64,000 nucleotides of DNA from Vanilla planifolia. Lineage: Eukaryota > Streptophyta > Magnoliopsida > Asparagales > Orchidaceae. Positions 50,901 through 64,000 of this stretch are shown in pieces. The stretch is taken from positions 744,001-808,000 of the forward strand of contig JAIUJO010000191.1 in assembly GCA_023846275.1 (NCBI GenBank), in the 5' to 3' direction. The notes below the pieces were generated by a model. The model was not told where the DNA came from. It ran no database searches and was given only the letters and a program-made list of their open reading frames with translations. Every line of letters starts with the position of its first letter. Position 1 is the stretch's first letter. The position numbers and the translations under genes were made by a program.

Positions 50901-52260
50901 ATAAATTCAATAAAAATGAAAATTTAGGAAAAAGAATGATAAATATATAAACTAAATAATAAAAATGTTGGATGCTAAATAAATAGAAATTAATGTAAAT
51001 GAGGTTGCTTAAAATATTTGTTGTACATTTAACTCTTATAAAAAAATTTAATAACCTCTTTTAAATGTGAGGGAAAAAATATTAAATAAAATGGAATCTT
51101 TTTCATATAAACAAAAAAATTAAATATTTGAAATGAATTAATATTATTAATTTTTTTTAACAAATTCATTATTTTATTTTTTAAATTTAAACTTTTTTAA
51201 TTGTAATAACATGTTTTAAATTTGTTTTTTTACATCTCTTGTGACATTTATTTGAAAAACACATTTTCACTAATGCTTGAATAATTTTCGATCTTATTAA
51301 GATACTTTATTCCATATTTTCAAAATTTTATAGATTCGTTTTTTCAGTATTATGATTTCTTTACATTTAGTAATTATTATATTTTTAGTAAAACAAGAAC
51401 ATATTATTCATAGACTTTATTTATATTTATCATGAACATTCTTTGGACATCTTATATACCTATAATGGTTTGCTCTTCTACATTTTAATATATTTTTCTC
51501 AGAAAAACTATATCTCAATTTTTTAAATTTTTCTAATTTATGTCACCATTTTTCCATTTAAAAATTAAAACTTGTTAATGTCTAACAAACTTTTTATTTG
51601 ATGCACATTTGTTTTGTTGGCAATGTTGAGTTTCAAATGTTTATATTTTTTGCTGGATTTTGTGTCAAAGCGCAAACATCGACCATTCCAAATTTTTATG
51701 GCCTTTGCTCTTGCAAAGATTTTACAATTGAATAACGTTTGTCTATTATGGTGCTTTCTCATGTTTTGACAATGAATATATTTTTTTAACAAAAATATTA
51801 AACGTGCTGTTTAAATGCTCAAAAGTGAAATAACGATTATGCTTATATTTTTTAATTGTAGTAATTTTTTTTTATTTTTAGTAACATAATTATCATAATT
51901 ATGTCCCTAAGAACAAAGTTTTATGAAGTATATCAAATATTTTTAATTATTTAATTGTTCTATTATCTCACTTATTTTTTCTTATTTATGCAATATTGGT
52001 AATTCATGTTATGTGTGACAAAATTAAATGAAAGAACTTTATAAAATGATATTGTTGTGTGGTTCTATAATTTTATAATTTTGTTATTTTTACCTAAACA
52101 TAAAGATTTACTTTTGTAAATTTGGGAATTATATTTTAACTTTTATTTTTAAATTTATTTAATTTTAATTTTTTTAACAATATTTGGCATTCATTATTAT
52201 CATAATTTTGGCAACATGTGTTTGTTAAATGTTCCAAGATTTTTGACACTCTATTTTTGT
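47900..52260. other. extremely AT-rich stretch, no gene
   Basis: Long runs of A and T with few G or C. Two blocks about 410 bp apart (near 49960-50200 and 50370-50640) share the order ATAAATAA..TTCACACAT..AATATT.AG..AGTTT.CTT.AA..TGT.AAAATA, which hints at another old tandem or duplicated repeat. I could not connect it to the 400-bp satellite. The open frames at 48405, 49399 and 51565 have the composition expected of chance frames in such DNA. Confidence 0.5.
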
Positions 52261-55200
52261 ACGTCTTACAATTTCTAAGGCTAGTTATCAATCAAGCGAA
52301 CTAGTAGAATGTGCCAACTTAAAAAAAATTAAGGATTTTAAAATATTAAAATTAACATATAATGAAATAGAGCATATTGGTTGAGCTACTTGTGTAGACG
52401 GAATATTGTGAATGCCAATCAAGCTAACTAGTGAATAACAAGTGTAAGTGTTTTTTCAAAGCTATTGTAAGGTTCTTAAATGTTACTGTTATGCAAATAT
52501 TTCTTATATGGTCTAAAGGATTATCATAAGAATGAAAACATAAAACCTTATGTTGATTAATAAGCTACTCATGTAGGGGGAACCCTATATAATTAAAACA
52601 GTTGTTGATAAAGTAATACATGTGGCCTTCAATATGACTATGAAATGCATGAGCACACATTTTTATCCTAATCATGTCGTTTACAATGATGTTTATTTGC
52701 ATGAAATTATTTTTATGTTTGTTTTCTACATGATCATGTAAAAATATGATAATGTAAGTATTATAGAATTATACTTTTAGTTAGATATAAAAAAATATGC
52801 ATAATTTATTTGTGCATTATGTGAAATAAATAATTTAAAATGCCTTGACAAATTGATATAGTGAACCAAATGCTCGAGTGGTACATAATTTTTGGACAAT
52901 GGATAATGTGGAATATGGCCTATACCTCTTATAAATAATGATGATTTAAATATGTTGCATTAGCTAAACATTGGCTACCAAAATTTATGAACAAAAGTTT
53001 TTATTTCAAGCAATACAAGCTTAAAAACTACTAGCAATAAAAGAACAAAAGTGTTAAATATTTAAATAAGAGTATCAAGTTATATTCAAATCATTATGAC
53101 TAGTTTTGATTTTATTGTATGAAAAGAACTAGTGGAATCTACTCGATAAATACAACACAATTAGGTTATAAGGAAAGTATGGAAAAACTTTTGAAATTGA
53201 AAGGGACTCAACTAATCAAATAAAAGTTGCTCTAAAAATTAGCTAAAATTCTCAATGTAAAATTTGAAAAAGGAACCATTGGGATAGCGAAAAAAGGTAA
53301 ATATTGATTAAGAGTAAGACTCGTAGCCATGCATTATATGAGGATTACTAAAAGAGAAATGTTAAGCTAAGTTGCGAGTGACAAGATGCTACATCTCAAT
53401 GTTTCTTTTACTACAAATCCAAAAGTGCACCATATGCTACAAATGGTACTAGTTAAGGATAGGATACTTTAGTTCAATAGTACACTACGCAACACTACAT
53501 TTCTCTTAAAGAAGATAAATAGACTCCTACATCTCTTTATGCCATCGTAGGAGCTCATTCTTTGTAGAGCTTACCTATAATGATATATTTTTACATTAGT
53601 GCAAGATGTTATTTTGTATTAGTTTATTTGACTAAATGATTACCGTGTTCATCCATTCCAAAAAAAGCCATTTGTTTTAAAATCTATGGGTGTAATGCAA
53701 CCTATTCACCAAATGATGTACATGGCTAGACACTTTCCACACCTCATGCTTAAAATTCCAATTCAAAGTCTTAATCCTAAAATTTAATTATCATACTCAT
53801 GGTGTGTTACTCTGAATGAACATTATCTCCTTACTATTTTGTCTCCTTACGTATATAGAAATTTTTCACCCTAGGATGGTCATCTTAATAACATATATTA
53901 GTATTTACAAAAAGTTTCCAAGCTCCAAGTCAATAATGTGCATGCCAATTACATAAACTCTAAATGCTAAACATACCAAGTAAAATAATGCAACAAATGA
54001 ATACTAAATTTCAATAAACATTGCACTCAATCCATGATAGTCAACAAATATAACTTTTCTAACATAAGTACATGTTTACTATAGATTAAAAATACTAAAG
54101 AAAAAAATGCTTGACACCAAGGTTTCTAGTAACCGATTACTCAATTTCCCCTCTCTACAACCAACTGCTAGCATCCACTCATTAAATTAAACTACCTAAC
54201 ATCTTAGATAAGCATGTAACTATAGGGGCTATAACAACTCAATGTATACAAAACACTACTAAAATATCATGATAAATAAAAAGGCACTAGTGACCCTAAA
54301 CATGAGACAACTTAATAAATCATAGCTCATAATAAAACTATTGTAGCATCTCTAATCCTTAAAATATGATGACTTCATTATGATGTAGTGATTCTTTAGA
54401 TTAATATCCAACCTACACTATAGCACACATCCATCCTTGGCCCAATGGGATGCCAAAACATCTAGCCACACAACAATCTCTTTGGATTACAATTAAAAAA
54501 TTTTACACATTGGGAAACCTTATGGATGACTTGTATAATGTCGAACATCTATAGTTCTTTAGGATGTCCTAATTAATTTTGCATTCCATGGTCTATTATT
54601 GTCCCTTGAATTAAAACCATTAGCTCACTAACTCTAAGATTCAGACACGATTCTTACTTATCCTCTCTTATCTAAATACTTTGTAAGATGTCATAAAATT
54701 GGTACTCAAGAAGGCCCATTACAATCCATTGTTGAACACTCCATGTTCCTATTTCTTTTAAAGCCCATCCCTAACTAACTCATGACTTTACTTGAATTGA
54801 ATAAGGTCCCTATAACATAACTTTAGTAATACCAAGATCTATATCAACCTCTATAGTATCTGACCATGGGTAAGCCCTACTTACTAGTTTATTTAGGATA
54901 TCCTTAGTGTTCTCAAAATCTGAACCCACATATATGGTAATTCGATCATTTCCTCAAAACCCAAACAAATATATTTAAGCAACCTCTTAGTTTCTCTTTA
55001 GCTATTCTTGCTCTATACAATAATCTAGGGTTCCAAACTATGGCCTAAGATCAATAAAAGTTGATCTTGTGCTCTTGATCATATCCCTAACCAATTCATG
55101 ATTTTGTATTAAATATAAGCCATTTTATCCCTTTGGCTAGGACCTATAGCCTTCCTAACTTCAACCTAAAGGTTTCTCTATGTTGTCGTTAAAATATCTC

Positions 55201-56283
55201 TAAGAATGATAGGTTCTTTATCCTAATCATAATCCTTAAAATATGGTTCAAGCATGCCAAACCAGATCCTAAATTTCATCATTCTTTTTCATGGCATGCT
55301 TAAAACCATATTTACCTTAGACCTCTCTTACCAAGTTATGATATGGATTTACCAAAATTTAAATTGTATCCTTAAATATATACATCAACTTTAAATCTTA
55401 TGTTTAAAATTTCAACTTTGAACTTTTAAATCTCAAACTCTAAGGACTTCAAATTTAAAACCCTAAGTTATTTAGATTTTTGCCCAATAACCACTAAATT
55501 TAAATCCTTATGATCTCCAATATGTCTCAAAAGGTCTTTAGTTCTAACTAATGGTTAACCAAGCCATAGTATCTAAACTCTACAAGTCCTAACTCCTAAA
55601 TTATTCTTCAAAAGCACACACTTATTTTTTTCTAAACCTAAGACTTCCTCAACTTGAACATTTTTCAAAGGCTAAAGGAACGACTCTCTATCCCCACCAT
55701 TATGAACCTAAGAGGATCTTTTCCTTAAAAAGGCATTTAATTATATTCCAAGGTGGCTTATTGCATCAAAAGCCCTTAGTAGAACATAACCCCTTAGTGT
55801 CAAGGCTTTATATTAAGCAATAATTCCCTCTTCCCCATAATGGTTCAACAATTTGATTTTATTTTTATGAAATAAAATTTCATTTGTTCATAGAAGCATC
55901 CCAGTACAATGCTTCATATTCTTACTAAGTTTTGTTTATAGGATTTTTATCATCATGTCATAGTTTTCTGATGGCTTAGTGTAACCTACAACATCAACGA
56001 TATATGTCATCTTTTTTTTAAAAAACATGATTGCATATGTATTATGGTAAATTTTAAAGAATTTACTAATAATTAGCTAGGACTAATTAGAATAGAGAAT
56101 TTATTATAGCATGCATCAAATCATGTTTTAGCTAAATCCATAACATTCCATGATTTGTTGCAACTTCATACTAAGGATTATTGAAATTTTAATATGACTA
56201 ATATTTAAGGAATTAATTTCAATAAGTTTTAATTTATATTTAAAATTAATATCCTAATCATAGATCGCATTTTTGTAAAGAAC
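52260..56283. other. stretch without recognised features
   Basis: Composition becomes more balanced. A short pair CAATCAAGC.AACTAGT occurs at about 52290 and 52415. From about 53700 to 56000 the + strand is poor in G. No open frame over 60 codons and no domain on either strand. An old dispersed element is likely but not shown. Confidence 0.4.
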
Positions 56284-58600
56284 TATTGGACACATGGTCA
56301 TGGAACCACTTGTTTCATGGTAATAAAATCAATGTGTTAGTTTCTATAATACTTTTCTTGAGTGTCTTTTAGGTCATGCATCTAAAGCACTTACAAGATC
56401 AATCAATTGGAAACATTTGACTAGATGTCTCATAGACCAATCCACTAGTGAAGCAATGTCAAGTAGTTTTGGTGACTATGTTGTAACTTTGGCTTAAAAG
56501 ACATATTAAGGAACTATTAATCAAACTCTTGATGGAGTAACTAAGTATCTAAAGTCCATCTAAAAGACATATATTAGCTTGATTATTTATCCTACCACTA
56601 ATTTATATATCTCATCTTTAGGTTGTAGAATATAATTAATCTACTTACATTATTATTGATTTCTTACACATTTTTATTTAATAATTGTAAAAATATTTTA
56701 TTTTTTAATTGTTGTAAGATGGTTTTAAAAATAAAAAAAATTACTAAATATATATAAGATTTACTTAAAAAGAAAACAAATTGGCTTAAGAACCAAAGAC
56801 ACAGCTATGGTCGTAGCTTAGGCCATGTAACCCAAATTCTTAGGAAATGAGTCGTGGGAAAGGAACTAAATGAGCTGACTTAGGCCAGGCTCAAGTCTCA
56901 TTCAGAACATTAGTGGCTTAGGTTACATTGAGTCAGGATATATTTTTTTAGACAATTTTTGGCTCAATGGTTCGAGGCAATCACGCAAAGTGTTAAGTAG
57001 TTGGATTGAGTTAGATCAAACCCATATGGATATTTGGAAGTGACTTGGGTTATAACCTCTTAAGTGCATAATAGGATAGGTAGCCCCTTTTAGCTTACCT
57101 TTATGCTAATAGAAAGTTTATAAACATCAAACAACATATATAATCTTATGATGTGAGACTAAAGTTTCACCTTATTTGCTCTAAACAAGTGTGAGCTATG
57201 CCATATGATCATGCATTTTCATAATCGAATGGTTAGAATTACATCCATTTTTTGGAAGAGTAGATTTCATTTAATTGTTGACCTAGCAAGCCTGATCAAA
57301 TGGACGAGATCAGTTTAGTCATTTTGAATAACAATTTTTATCTCACCATCCTTCCATAAAACTAGATAAAATCACTGAGATCATCCATGCATTTTATAAA
57401 ATTGCATATCTTATTGACATCCATCTGTAAAACTCAATCGAATGATTTAGATTGTCTCTATTTATTCAGCATTCTAATTCAGTAACTCTTCTTTTGTTAG
57501 TCCATATTAGATGAAGATCATTGCTCTTGCTTAAATCTGTGTTCAGAAAAGTAGACTGCGCTTGTTTATAACATTGAAATCTTGTCGTTATTTTAAGTGG
57601 CCTTTTAGCAAATAAATAGATTCCATTTTAATCTAAAATATTATTATATAAATAGAGGTGCCATAGGAGTTGGAGAATAGATTATTTTTCTGGTTGCATC
57701 AATAGTTTGGAAAGGGAAAAAGGAGAAAAGAAAATTGTCAAACAATTTTTACACCTTTACTGAAGTTATGTTTGAAACTATTTTTTTCTATTTCCTTCTT
57801 CAGCATTTACTTCTATTACACATCATAATTGTGACTTCTTTACAATTAATTTTTTATTTTCTTATTCTATTTCTATGTTTTCCAAAAAAATGATAATAAT
57901 GTAGGATATTTGTTGATTCCATTTTTATTAAAAATGTTAATGTATATTTATAAATACATTGGATTTAATATTTCAAAACTTTGTCGTTTAAAATATTTCA
58001 ACCATTTCAAATGTGTAAACATAGTCCAACATCATAATCCATATAATTGTACCAGAAATACTTTTGTAAATGAATAGTGAAACATTGTGATCAATTATTG
58101 CTTTGTGTTAATACTTTAATATTGTCAGCTTTTATAAGTAAAATTGTCTTGGCAAAAGCCTACCTACTTGATAAGAGGGAGTAGTTTGTAAATGCTACCT
58201 CTATCTACTATGACAAAATAGAGTAGTTTTGATAGTGGAATCTTAATTAGGTTGACTAAAGGTTGATGTGGGTAATGGGTAGGCCAAATCACCTAAAAAT
58301 CTATTACAATTTTTATTTTCTTTGTTATTGTATAATTTATGAGATTTTCTTATTTAATAATATCTTGTTAAAAACATATATAAAATAAATCAATAAAATT
58401 ATTGTTATGATGCATAAATTTTTAATTAAAAATATGTTAAAATCATTAATGTTTTATTCTATTTTAACATTTTAATTTAACAAAAGTATTAAATGGATAA
58501 TTTTAAAATTAAAAATTCTAATTGAAAAAAATTTAAAGATAAAAAAATTTTAAAAGCACAATGCACTTCCCTCGTGTGCATTACTCTAACACAGATTACA
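56284..58600 (+). repeat. 5' LTR
   Basis: About 2.3 kb. Begins TATTGGACACATGGTCATGG, matching TGTTGTACCCTTAGTCATGG at the start of the 3' LTR, and ends near GATTACA before the primer-binding-like site. Colinear blocks run through its full length, for example GTGAAGCAATGTCAAG at 56448 (61839 in the 3' LTR) and ATAAATAGAGGTGCC at 57650 (near 62970). Confidence 0.8.
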
Positions 58601-58605
58601 TCAAG

Positions 58606-58621
58606 TGGTATTAAAGACAAG
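58606..58621 (+). other. primer-binding-like site (initiator Met tRNA type)
   Basis: TGGTATTAAAGACAAG, five bases after the inferred LTR end. It resembles the plant TGGTATCAGAGC site that pairs with the 3' end of initiator methionine tRNA and is used by many copia and gypsy elements to start minus-strand synthesis. Confidence 0.6.
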
Positions 58622-58708
58622 TTACATCATATGAGGAAATTTCTAAGAAAAGATCTTATTTTTTTCATTTCTTTTATGTAGAGAATTATTGACTATATTG
58701 TTAATGTG

Positions 58709-59960
58709 ATGGATCCGCTGATATTTGGTAGTAAAAATTTATTTTTGTGAAAAAATAAATTTAAAGCATTTATTTGATTTTTTTAATGTTGATTTATGAC
58801 TATTATTTGAAAAGTCTTTTATTGCTTCACAAATATTTTATGAACAATCTAGAAGTTCAAGGAATGAATTACTTTTTTTTCTTTTCTTCAATAAATCGGA
58901 ATAAACATTTGTCATCTAAAGAATTGTTTTTAGGCTACGCCAGAATTAAGGAATTGAAATGACAAATTGGTTGTGCTTCAAATCAAATTTAAGAAGAAAA
59001 TGAGAAATCAAAACAAAAAAAAATAGAAAAAGGAAGAGAAAATTTATGCATCTCAGAAGCAAGCTCTTCATCTCAAAGTGCATAACATTTTTCCTTTCTA
59101 GTAAAGGTAATTATGATGTTCATGATGACAAATTATCTAATTCTTTTATTTAACTTATTATTGAGGATAACCAATTGATTAGGATGTATGCTAAACTTCA
59201 AGTGAAAAATAACAAACAAGGACATTTAGTTTACTTATTAAAAGGATAGAGAAATGAAGTATAAACTTAAAAACTAATAGCTTCAAAGTGAGTTAATTAT
59301 ACATGTTTATGATTTATGCACTTTAAAAAATAATTTGATGAATGTGATACATCTTTAGCATTGGGAAATTCATTTATTGATTCCTTATGATGTGATATGT
59401 TTTTCTAAAAAAGAAAATAGTATTTTAAATCAAAAAGTAAAACAATATTGTCTTCATGTAAAAAAAGTTAAATTATTTGAAAGAAAAGTTGTTTTTCATT
59501 TGTGCTTACTTCTTATGCTTTATCCTCATTCATTTGTATTTTTACATGCTCAATCTTTTACTCATATGAATTTACACAATATTATTGTCAATGTAAATTC
59601 TAATGTTACATCTCATTTGACTCAAAAATACTAAATAAAATATTCAGTTGTACATGTCAATGATAATTGATGTTATTATATTAGACATATGCATAAGCAT
59701 GCTCCATCATATAACTATAATGTAATAAATAATGCTAGCTTTCATACTTCACATTTTGATGCTAATATTAAATTGTATGCAATTATTGTGATAAGTATGA
59801 ACATATTTTTTATTATTGTTCAATTAGGAAATTCATCTATTTAAAGTGGGATAAATATGAATTGATTTTTAAGAGAACATGTTTAAAATATACATTAGTT
59901 AATGTCTCACAGGAAAAATTACCATAATTGAACCCATGATGGTTTGGGTTCCAAAAATCT
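58709..59960 (+). pseudogene. copia gag remnant with zinc knuckle
   Basis: Starts near MDPLIFGSKNLF, typical of copia gag amino ends. The zinc knuckle C-X2-C-X4-H-X4-C lies at 59778-59819, and a VWVPK motif, often found just past gag in plant copia polyproteins, near 59945. The remnant is broken. Between these landmarks the open frame at 59377-59634 shows nothing further. Confidence 0.6.
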
Positions 59961-61663
59961 AAAGCTTAGCTAGCTATGTTGGTGTGTCTCCATAATTAAG
60001 ACCTATGAATACAAGCCTTGCCTTATGAGTTTGCATATGACTAACTAGCAAAATGTGAGCGGTCCTTATTTTTTTAACATTATTGAATTAATTTTCTTAG
60101 TAGCTGAACTAAATTTATTTATTACCTACTTATCAAAAATGGATCGCTCATATTTCAATATGTAGCTTAAATAACAAACATTTTCTAAAATAGATGGATT
60201 TTAACAAGATAAGAATATCAAGGCTATGATGTTTTTTATTTGTTACCATGAATAACTTGATAATGTTGGTCTTGTGCCTTGAATGTTTAGTTGTTGATAC
60301 TAGCAATATGAATCAATTTGTGTGTCACAAAAGTCATGTGAACAATGTTTAACTAATGGTCATATGTGAGGAAAGTAAACATGCTTTTTCTAATGATGTA
60401 TGTTACAAATTCTAGATTTGCAAATTGAGAGAATTTAAGATGGAACTTAGTGTGATATAAATGATTATAGATATGAAGCCCTTAGATGATTTGCTAGAAT
60501 TTAAGGATACAATTAGTAATGAGTAAACCATAAAGATTTATAAAAAAAGAAGAAAGTTGACAAAATATTATTTTGTTATTCCTTCTTATAGATGGATTTT
60601 GAAATAAAGATTTCCTTCTAATAATATCAAATTTTTTTTACCAAATCATTAACTATTCAAACATTTCACAAGCTCATGTTGTTCTTTGGTATGATTAAAC
60701 ATTGTTCTTAGGTACGATTAACCTTTTTGGTTGAATACCATCTAGTGAGAATCTAGTGTTATAACTTTTAGGTGCATAGCTAGATTTTTGTGGGAGTTAA
60801 CAAAAATATTAGTTAATTGTATTCGTGGTCTTTCTTTGTTAAAACATTCAACAATTTGGATTAAAGAAATAATTTTCGTTTATAAAGACTAGAATGTTGT
60901 TTTAATGTTTAGATAGATATCTAGAGTAGTTTGTCCATATTATTGTGTTGAAGTCACAACTAATTTTTATAAGAGAATTATTTTCTTTATCATTAAAATC
61001 AATAACATATAATTTACTAATTAGGAATTAAGTATAGTTTTTAGAATTTATAGAATCATATTAATGGTTTTATTGTATATCATTATACATTTTTAAACTT
61101 AAATGAAGGAGAAGCCTTTATAAGTTGTTTAATCTTATGACCATATTTTAAGTTGAGTTCTCATAAGAATTTGAAAAAATATATAAAAAAATAATAACAG
61201 AGTTCAAAATCATCAATGTTATTAAGCTAAACATGCATAGAGTACATGACAATTAATTAGTATTGTTATATTTGTATATGATTGCTAATATGTTTTTTCA
61301 TAAAGGTTAATAATTAACAGTTGTTTGTGTATAAAAATTAATAAAAAAAATTTTCTTTATATTTTTAATGAAGATTTTGTTATAACTTCTACCTTTAAGT
61401 TTTTAAAGGAAAATTATACGCAAATATTATTATTATGTTAGCCCTTTGTTTGCAACTTCCACTTTTGCTTTATCTTTTAGTGCATGACAAAATATGAGAG
61501 AGATATGTGTCATATTAAAAACATTAGTTGCATCCCAAGTTTGTGGAATAATTATATGAATTTCATATATTAAGGTACAACTAGAATAAAGGGGTAGCAT
61601 ATGTATGCTTGAACGATTTATTTGTCTTAATTTCACTATTTTGTCATTGGTTTTGTAATCATC
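59960..61663 (+). other. decayed rest of copia interior
   Basis: By position this should hold protease, integrase, reverse transcriptase and RNase H, but it is only about 1.7 kb long and no domain signature is readable. Most of pol is therefore absent or beyond recognition. Confidence 0.5.
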
Positions 61664-61676
61664 AAAAGAGGGAGAT
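61664..61676 (+). other. polypurine tract
   Basis: AAAAGAGGGAGAT directly before the 3' LTR start TGTTG. This arrangement is characteristic of Ty1/copia elements and marks where plus-strand synthesis begins. Confidence 0.75.
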
Positions 61677-63897
61677 TGTTGTACCCTTAGTCATGGAACC
61701 ACTTATTTAATGACAACAAAGCCACTATGTTAGTATCTCTAAAACATTTTTTGAGTATCTTTCATGTCATGCATCTCAACATCATATGAGATCAATGAAT
61801 TGGAGAGCATTGAGGAGATGTTTCTTGGAGCAATCTACAAGTGAAGCAATATCAAGCAGTGTTCATGATTATGCTCTAGTGTTGGCTTAATTGGCATATG
61901 AAGCAGTCATTTATCAAAGTGGAGTAGCTATGTTTCAAGAGTGAGTGTTAAAAACATCTATTGGTCTCTTAGTTTATCCTACCACTTATTTACATGTGGC
62001 ACATTCTGGTTGTATTAATCATTCATCCACACCAAATGTTACTAATTTATTATTCATTATTATATTAGTAGTTACAAAAATATATTGTTATTTTAACACC
62101 TATACAAATTCATCAAAAATAATAAAAAATATTAAATATATAAAAGATGTCTCAAGAAGAAAACCAAAAATTGACCAATGAAACCAATTCATGGCCAAGC
62201 CCATAGCTCACACCAGCTACCCCGAAGTGTCAGGAAACGGCCAAAGTGTTGGGAGATGGGTGGCTTAAGTTACCTCAAATTAGGAAATAATTCTTGGAGG
62301 TCAAGATGAACTCCTTAAGTGGCAAGTTCTTGGATTGAGTTAGGTTTGACTCATATAGATGTGGGCAATTTACTTGCACAACCTGCGAGGGGAATAAGAG
62401 GGAAACAAACCCTAATTTGCTAGCTTATACGCTAAGAGCATGTATTATAAATGCCAAACAAAATGTATAAGTTTGTAATGAAATAGTAAAAATCATCTCT
62501 ATGTGCTTCTATATGTAAGAAAATGACTTTTGTGAATAGTAGATTTCATCTAATCATTATTTAGCAGGCTTGATCGAATCAATGAGATCAATTCTACCAA
62601 TTTAAAAAGTAATTTCTATCTTACCATTTATCCATAAAACATGACCAAATGGTTAAGATCATCTTCACATTTATGAACAGTGGATATCATCTTGCAATTC
62701 ATTTATAAAATGGGAAGGATGCTGAGATCATCTCCACCTCTATGAAAAATTCCCTCATGCGTCAGGATTACATCTTGATCGTTTATTTAGCATTTTAATT
62801 GAGCAACGCTTTTTTTGGACATATCATGTGATAATCATTGTTCCAGATCATAATTAGTATTCCAAAAATGCATTCTCATTTGTTTATAACTCTAAAATTT
62901 AAATGGCTCTTTTGGTTAACCATTTTATCCCTTAAAAAATTTAGCATTAATTTAAACTTTTCTAATATAAATGGAGGAGCCTTAAGTACTTGAGATAGAT
63001 GATTTAACCATACTAAATGTTTATTTAGAAGAAAACAAGAAAAATTAAAAATCAGATTGCAATTTCTTGCCTTTGTTTTAATCATTTTTGTGGCTAGTTT
63101 TTTCACTTTCTTGCTTCAACATTTTCTTTGATTGCATATCTTATTATTGACTTATTTAAAATTATTTATTTATTTTTTATTGCTTTTTTAGCTTTTTAAA
63201 AGTTTTATGTTAGTGCAACATCATTGTTTATTCCATTTTTCTTAAAAACGTTAACACATAATGATAAATATTTTCAATTTAATATTTCAAACTTATGCCT
63301 TTTAGGATTTTTCAACCTTTTACATATGTGCACTCATATTCTAATATCATATTCCATAACCTTGTGTCGTACATGCTTTAGAAATGAGTAGTAAAACATT
63401 ACGATTAAATATTATTTTGTATACTACTTTAATATTGTAATCTCTTATAATTAAAATTTTGTCAATGAACCCTACCTATAATTGTAAAAGGGTGTGGTTT
63501 GTAATAGTTATTTCAACATGCTATGGCTAAATAGAATTATTTTAATAGTGGCATCCGATCCTATTAAATTGAGGTGGATGTAGGAACGGGAATGGTCGAA
63601 ACACCTAAAAATCCTTTTTAATTTATTTACTTTTATTATTATGTAATTTATGATATTTTTAATAATATTTAATTTAAAACATATATGATCTAAATTTTCA
63701 AAGATTCTTCTATTAAAAAATATATTATTAAAAAACATTATATCACAAAATTTATAAAGTTTAATATTTTTATTTAAAACTTTTTTCCAAAAATTGATTT
63801 TATATTTCAAAATTTCAATTCAAGAAAACTTTTGAAAATAATAAAATGTTTAAAAGCATTGACCATCCTATCATTCATTAGTTGGGCAAATATTACA
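61677..63897 (+). repeat. 3' LTR
   Basis: About 2.2 kb, colinear with the 5' LTR. The end is placed at TATTACA (63891-63897), which matches GATTACA at 58594-58600. The sequence after it, TTAAGAACAAGTTATAGATG, resembles the leader after the 5' LTR rather than unrelated flank. The - strand open frames at 61433, 62876 and 63508 are chance. Confidence 0.75.
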
Positions 63898-64000
63898 TTA
63901 AGAACAAGTTATAGATGTAAGATAGAACTCAGTTTTCTTTATTTACATAGCAGCATTAAATCATTCAATCGAGATGGAAGCTATGATACACTTTATCAAG
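63898..64000 (+). other. sequence after the 3' LTR, possibly a second leader
   Basis: The first 20 or so bases resemble the primer-binding and leader region that follows the 5' LTR (TTAAAGACAAGTTACATC), with a few bases missing. This may be the start of a second interior sharing the LTR. The window ends too soon to decide. Confidence 0.3.

Larger units (their letters stand above)
56284..63897 (+). mobile_element. Ty1/copia-type LTR retrotransposon, ancient and broken
   Basis: Two long direct repeats (56284-58600 and 61677-63897) flank an interior of about 3.1 kb. A primer-binding-like site follows the first repeat and a purine-rich tract precedes the second. Gag-like residues with a C-X2-C-X4-H-X4-C zinc knuckle lie in the interior. 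A short interior with most of pol missing or unrecognisable suggests a shortened, non-autonomous or internally deleted copy. The two LTRs differ at a large fraction of positions by eye (perhaps a quarter to a third), so the insertion is very old. The element is broken in many places. Target-site duplications could not be identified. Confidence 0.8.

Noticed and set aside
47900-52260. AT-rich stretch as organellar DNA
   Set aside because: No organellar gene, tRNA or rRNA is recognisable, and the composition is more extreme than plant organellar spacers usually are.
55460-55480. AAACCCTAA as a telomeric repeat trace
   Set aside because: A single occurrence; no tandem run of the plant telomere unit.
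1-64000. CRISPR array, rRNA, tRNA or bacterial operon
   Set aside because: The tandem arrays have units of 350-700 bp without the short repeat-spacer pattern of CRISPR, and no conserved RNA gene motif was found.

Overview
The window is AT-rich nuclear DNA (roughly 70% A+T by eye) with no intact gene that I can recognise. The longest open frame is 146 codons and lies in a decayed LINE. Plant-type LINE reverse transcriptase and RNase H fossils, a Ty1/copia element with long LTRs, a Ty3/gypsy gag scrap and a plant-mitochondrial-type group II intron scrap point to a seed plant. The great age of most repeats suggests a genome that removes DNA slowly, such as a gymnosperm; that taxonomic guess is inference. 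I saw no rRNA, tRNA, CRISPR array or bacterial-type operon.

Layout. 1-1430: nothing recognised. 1430-15180: a degenerate tandem array (period about 400 bp, + orientation), interrupted at about 5.9-6.1 kb by a gypsy gag scrap. 15180-16560: inverted copy (X3) of an unclassified repeat family 'X'. 16930-19480 and 20920-24290: two + strand LINE copies (A and B), both with two consecutive RNase H-like domains; B is split by about 410 bp of GC-richer DNA carrying a mitochondrial intron-like end. 25600-27835: a tandem repeat of about 350 bp ('rep2', - orientation). 27850-32450: the 400-bp satellite again, inverted, partly as an A/B dimer of about 710 bp. 32480-36600: LINE copy C on the - strand (ORF1-like part and endonuclease). 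37390-42215: X1, with a tandem duplication of about 1.7 kb. 43050-44820: rep2 again, now +. 44820-46100: LINE copy D (-). 46100-47900: X2. 47900-52260: extremely AT-rich DNA. 52260-56283: nothing recognised. 56284-63897: an old copia-type element with LTRs of about 2.2-2.3 kb around a short interior.

How it fits together. X, LINE and rep2 keep a fixed order and relative orientation wherever they occur: X sits 5' of the LINE and antisense to it, and rep2 lies on the 3' side. This happens in the left block (X3, A/B, rep2) and, inverted, in the right block (X2, D, rep2); C with X1 shows the 5' half. The simplest reading is one very large composite LINE-like element with an X-derived 5' region and a rep2 tail, present in several deleted copies. 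The left block is also flanked by inverted arrays of the 400-bp satellite, which resembles foldback-element architecture. All of this was read by eye; alignments were not run.
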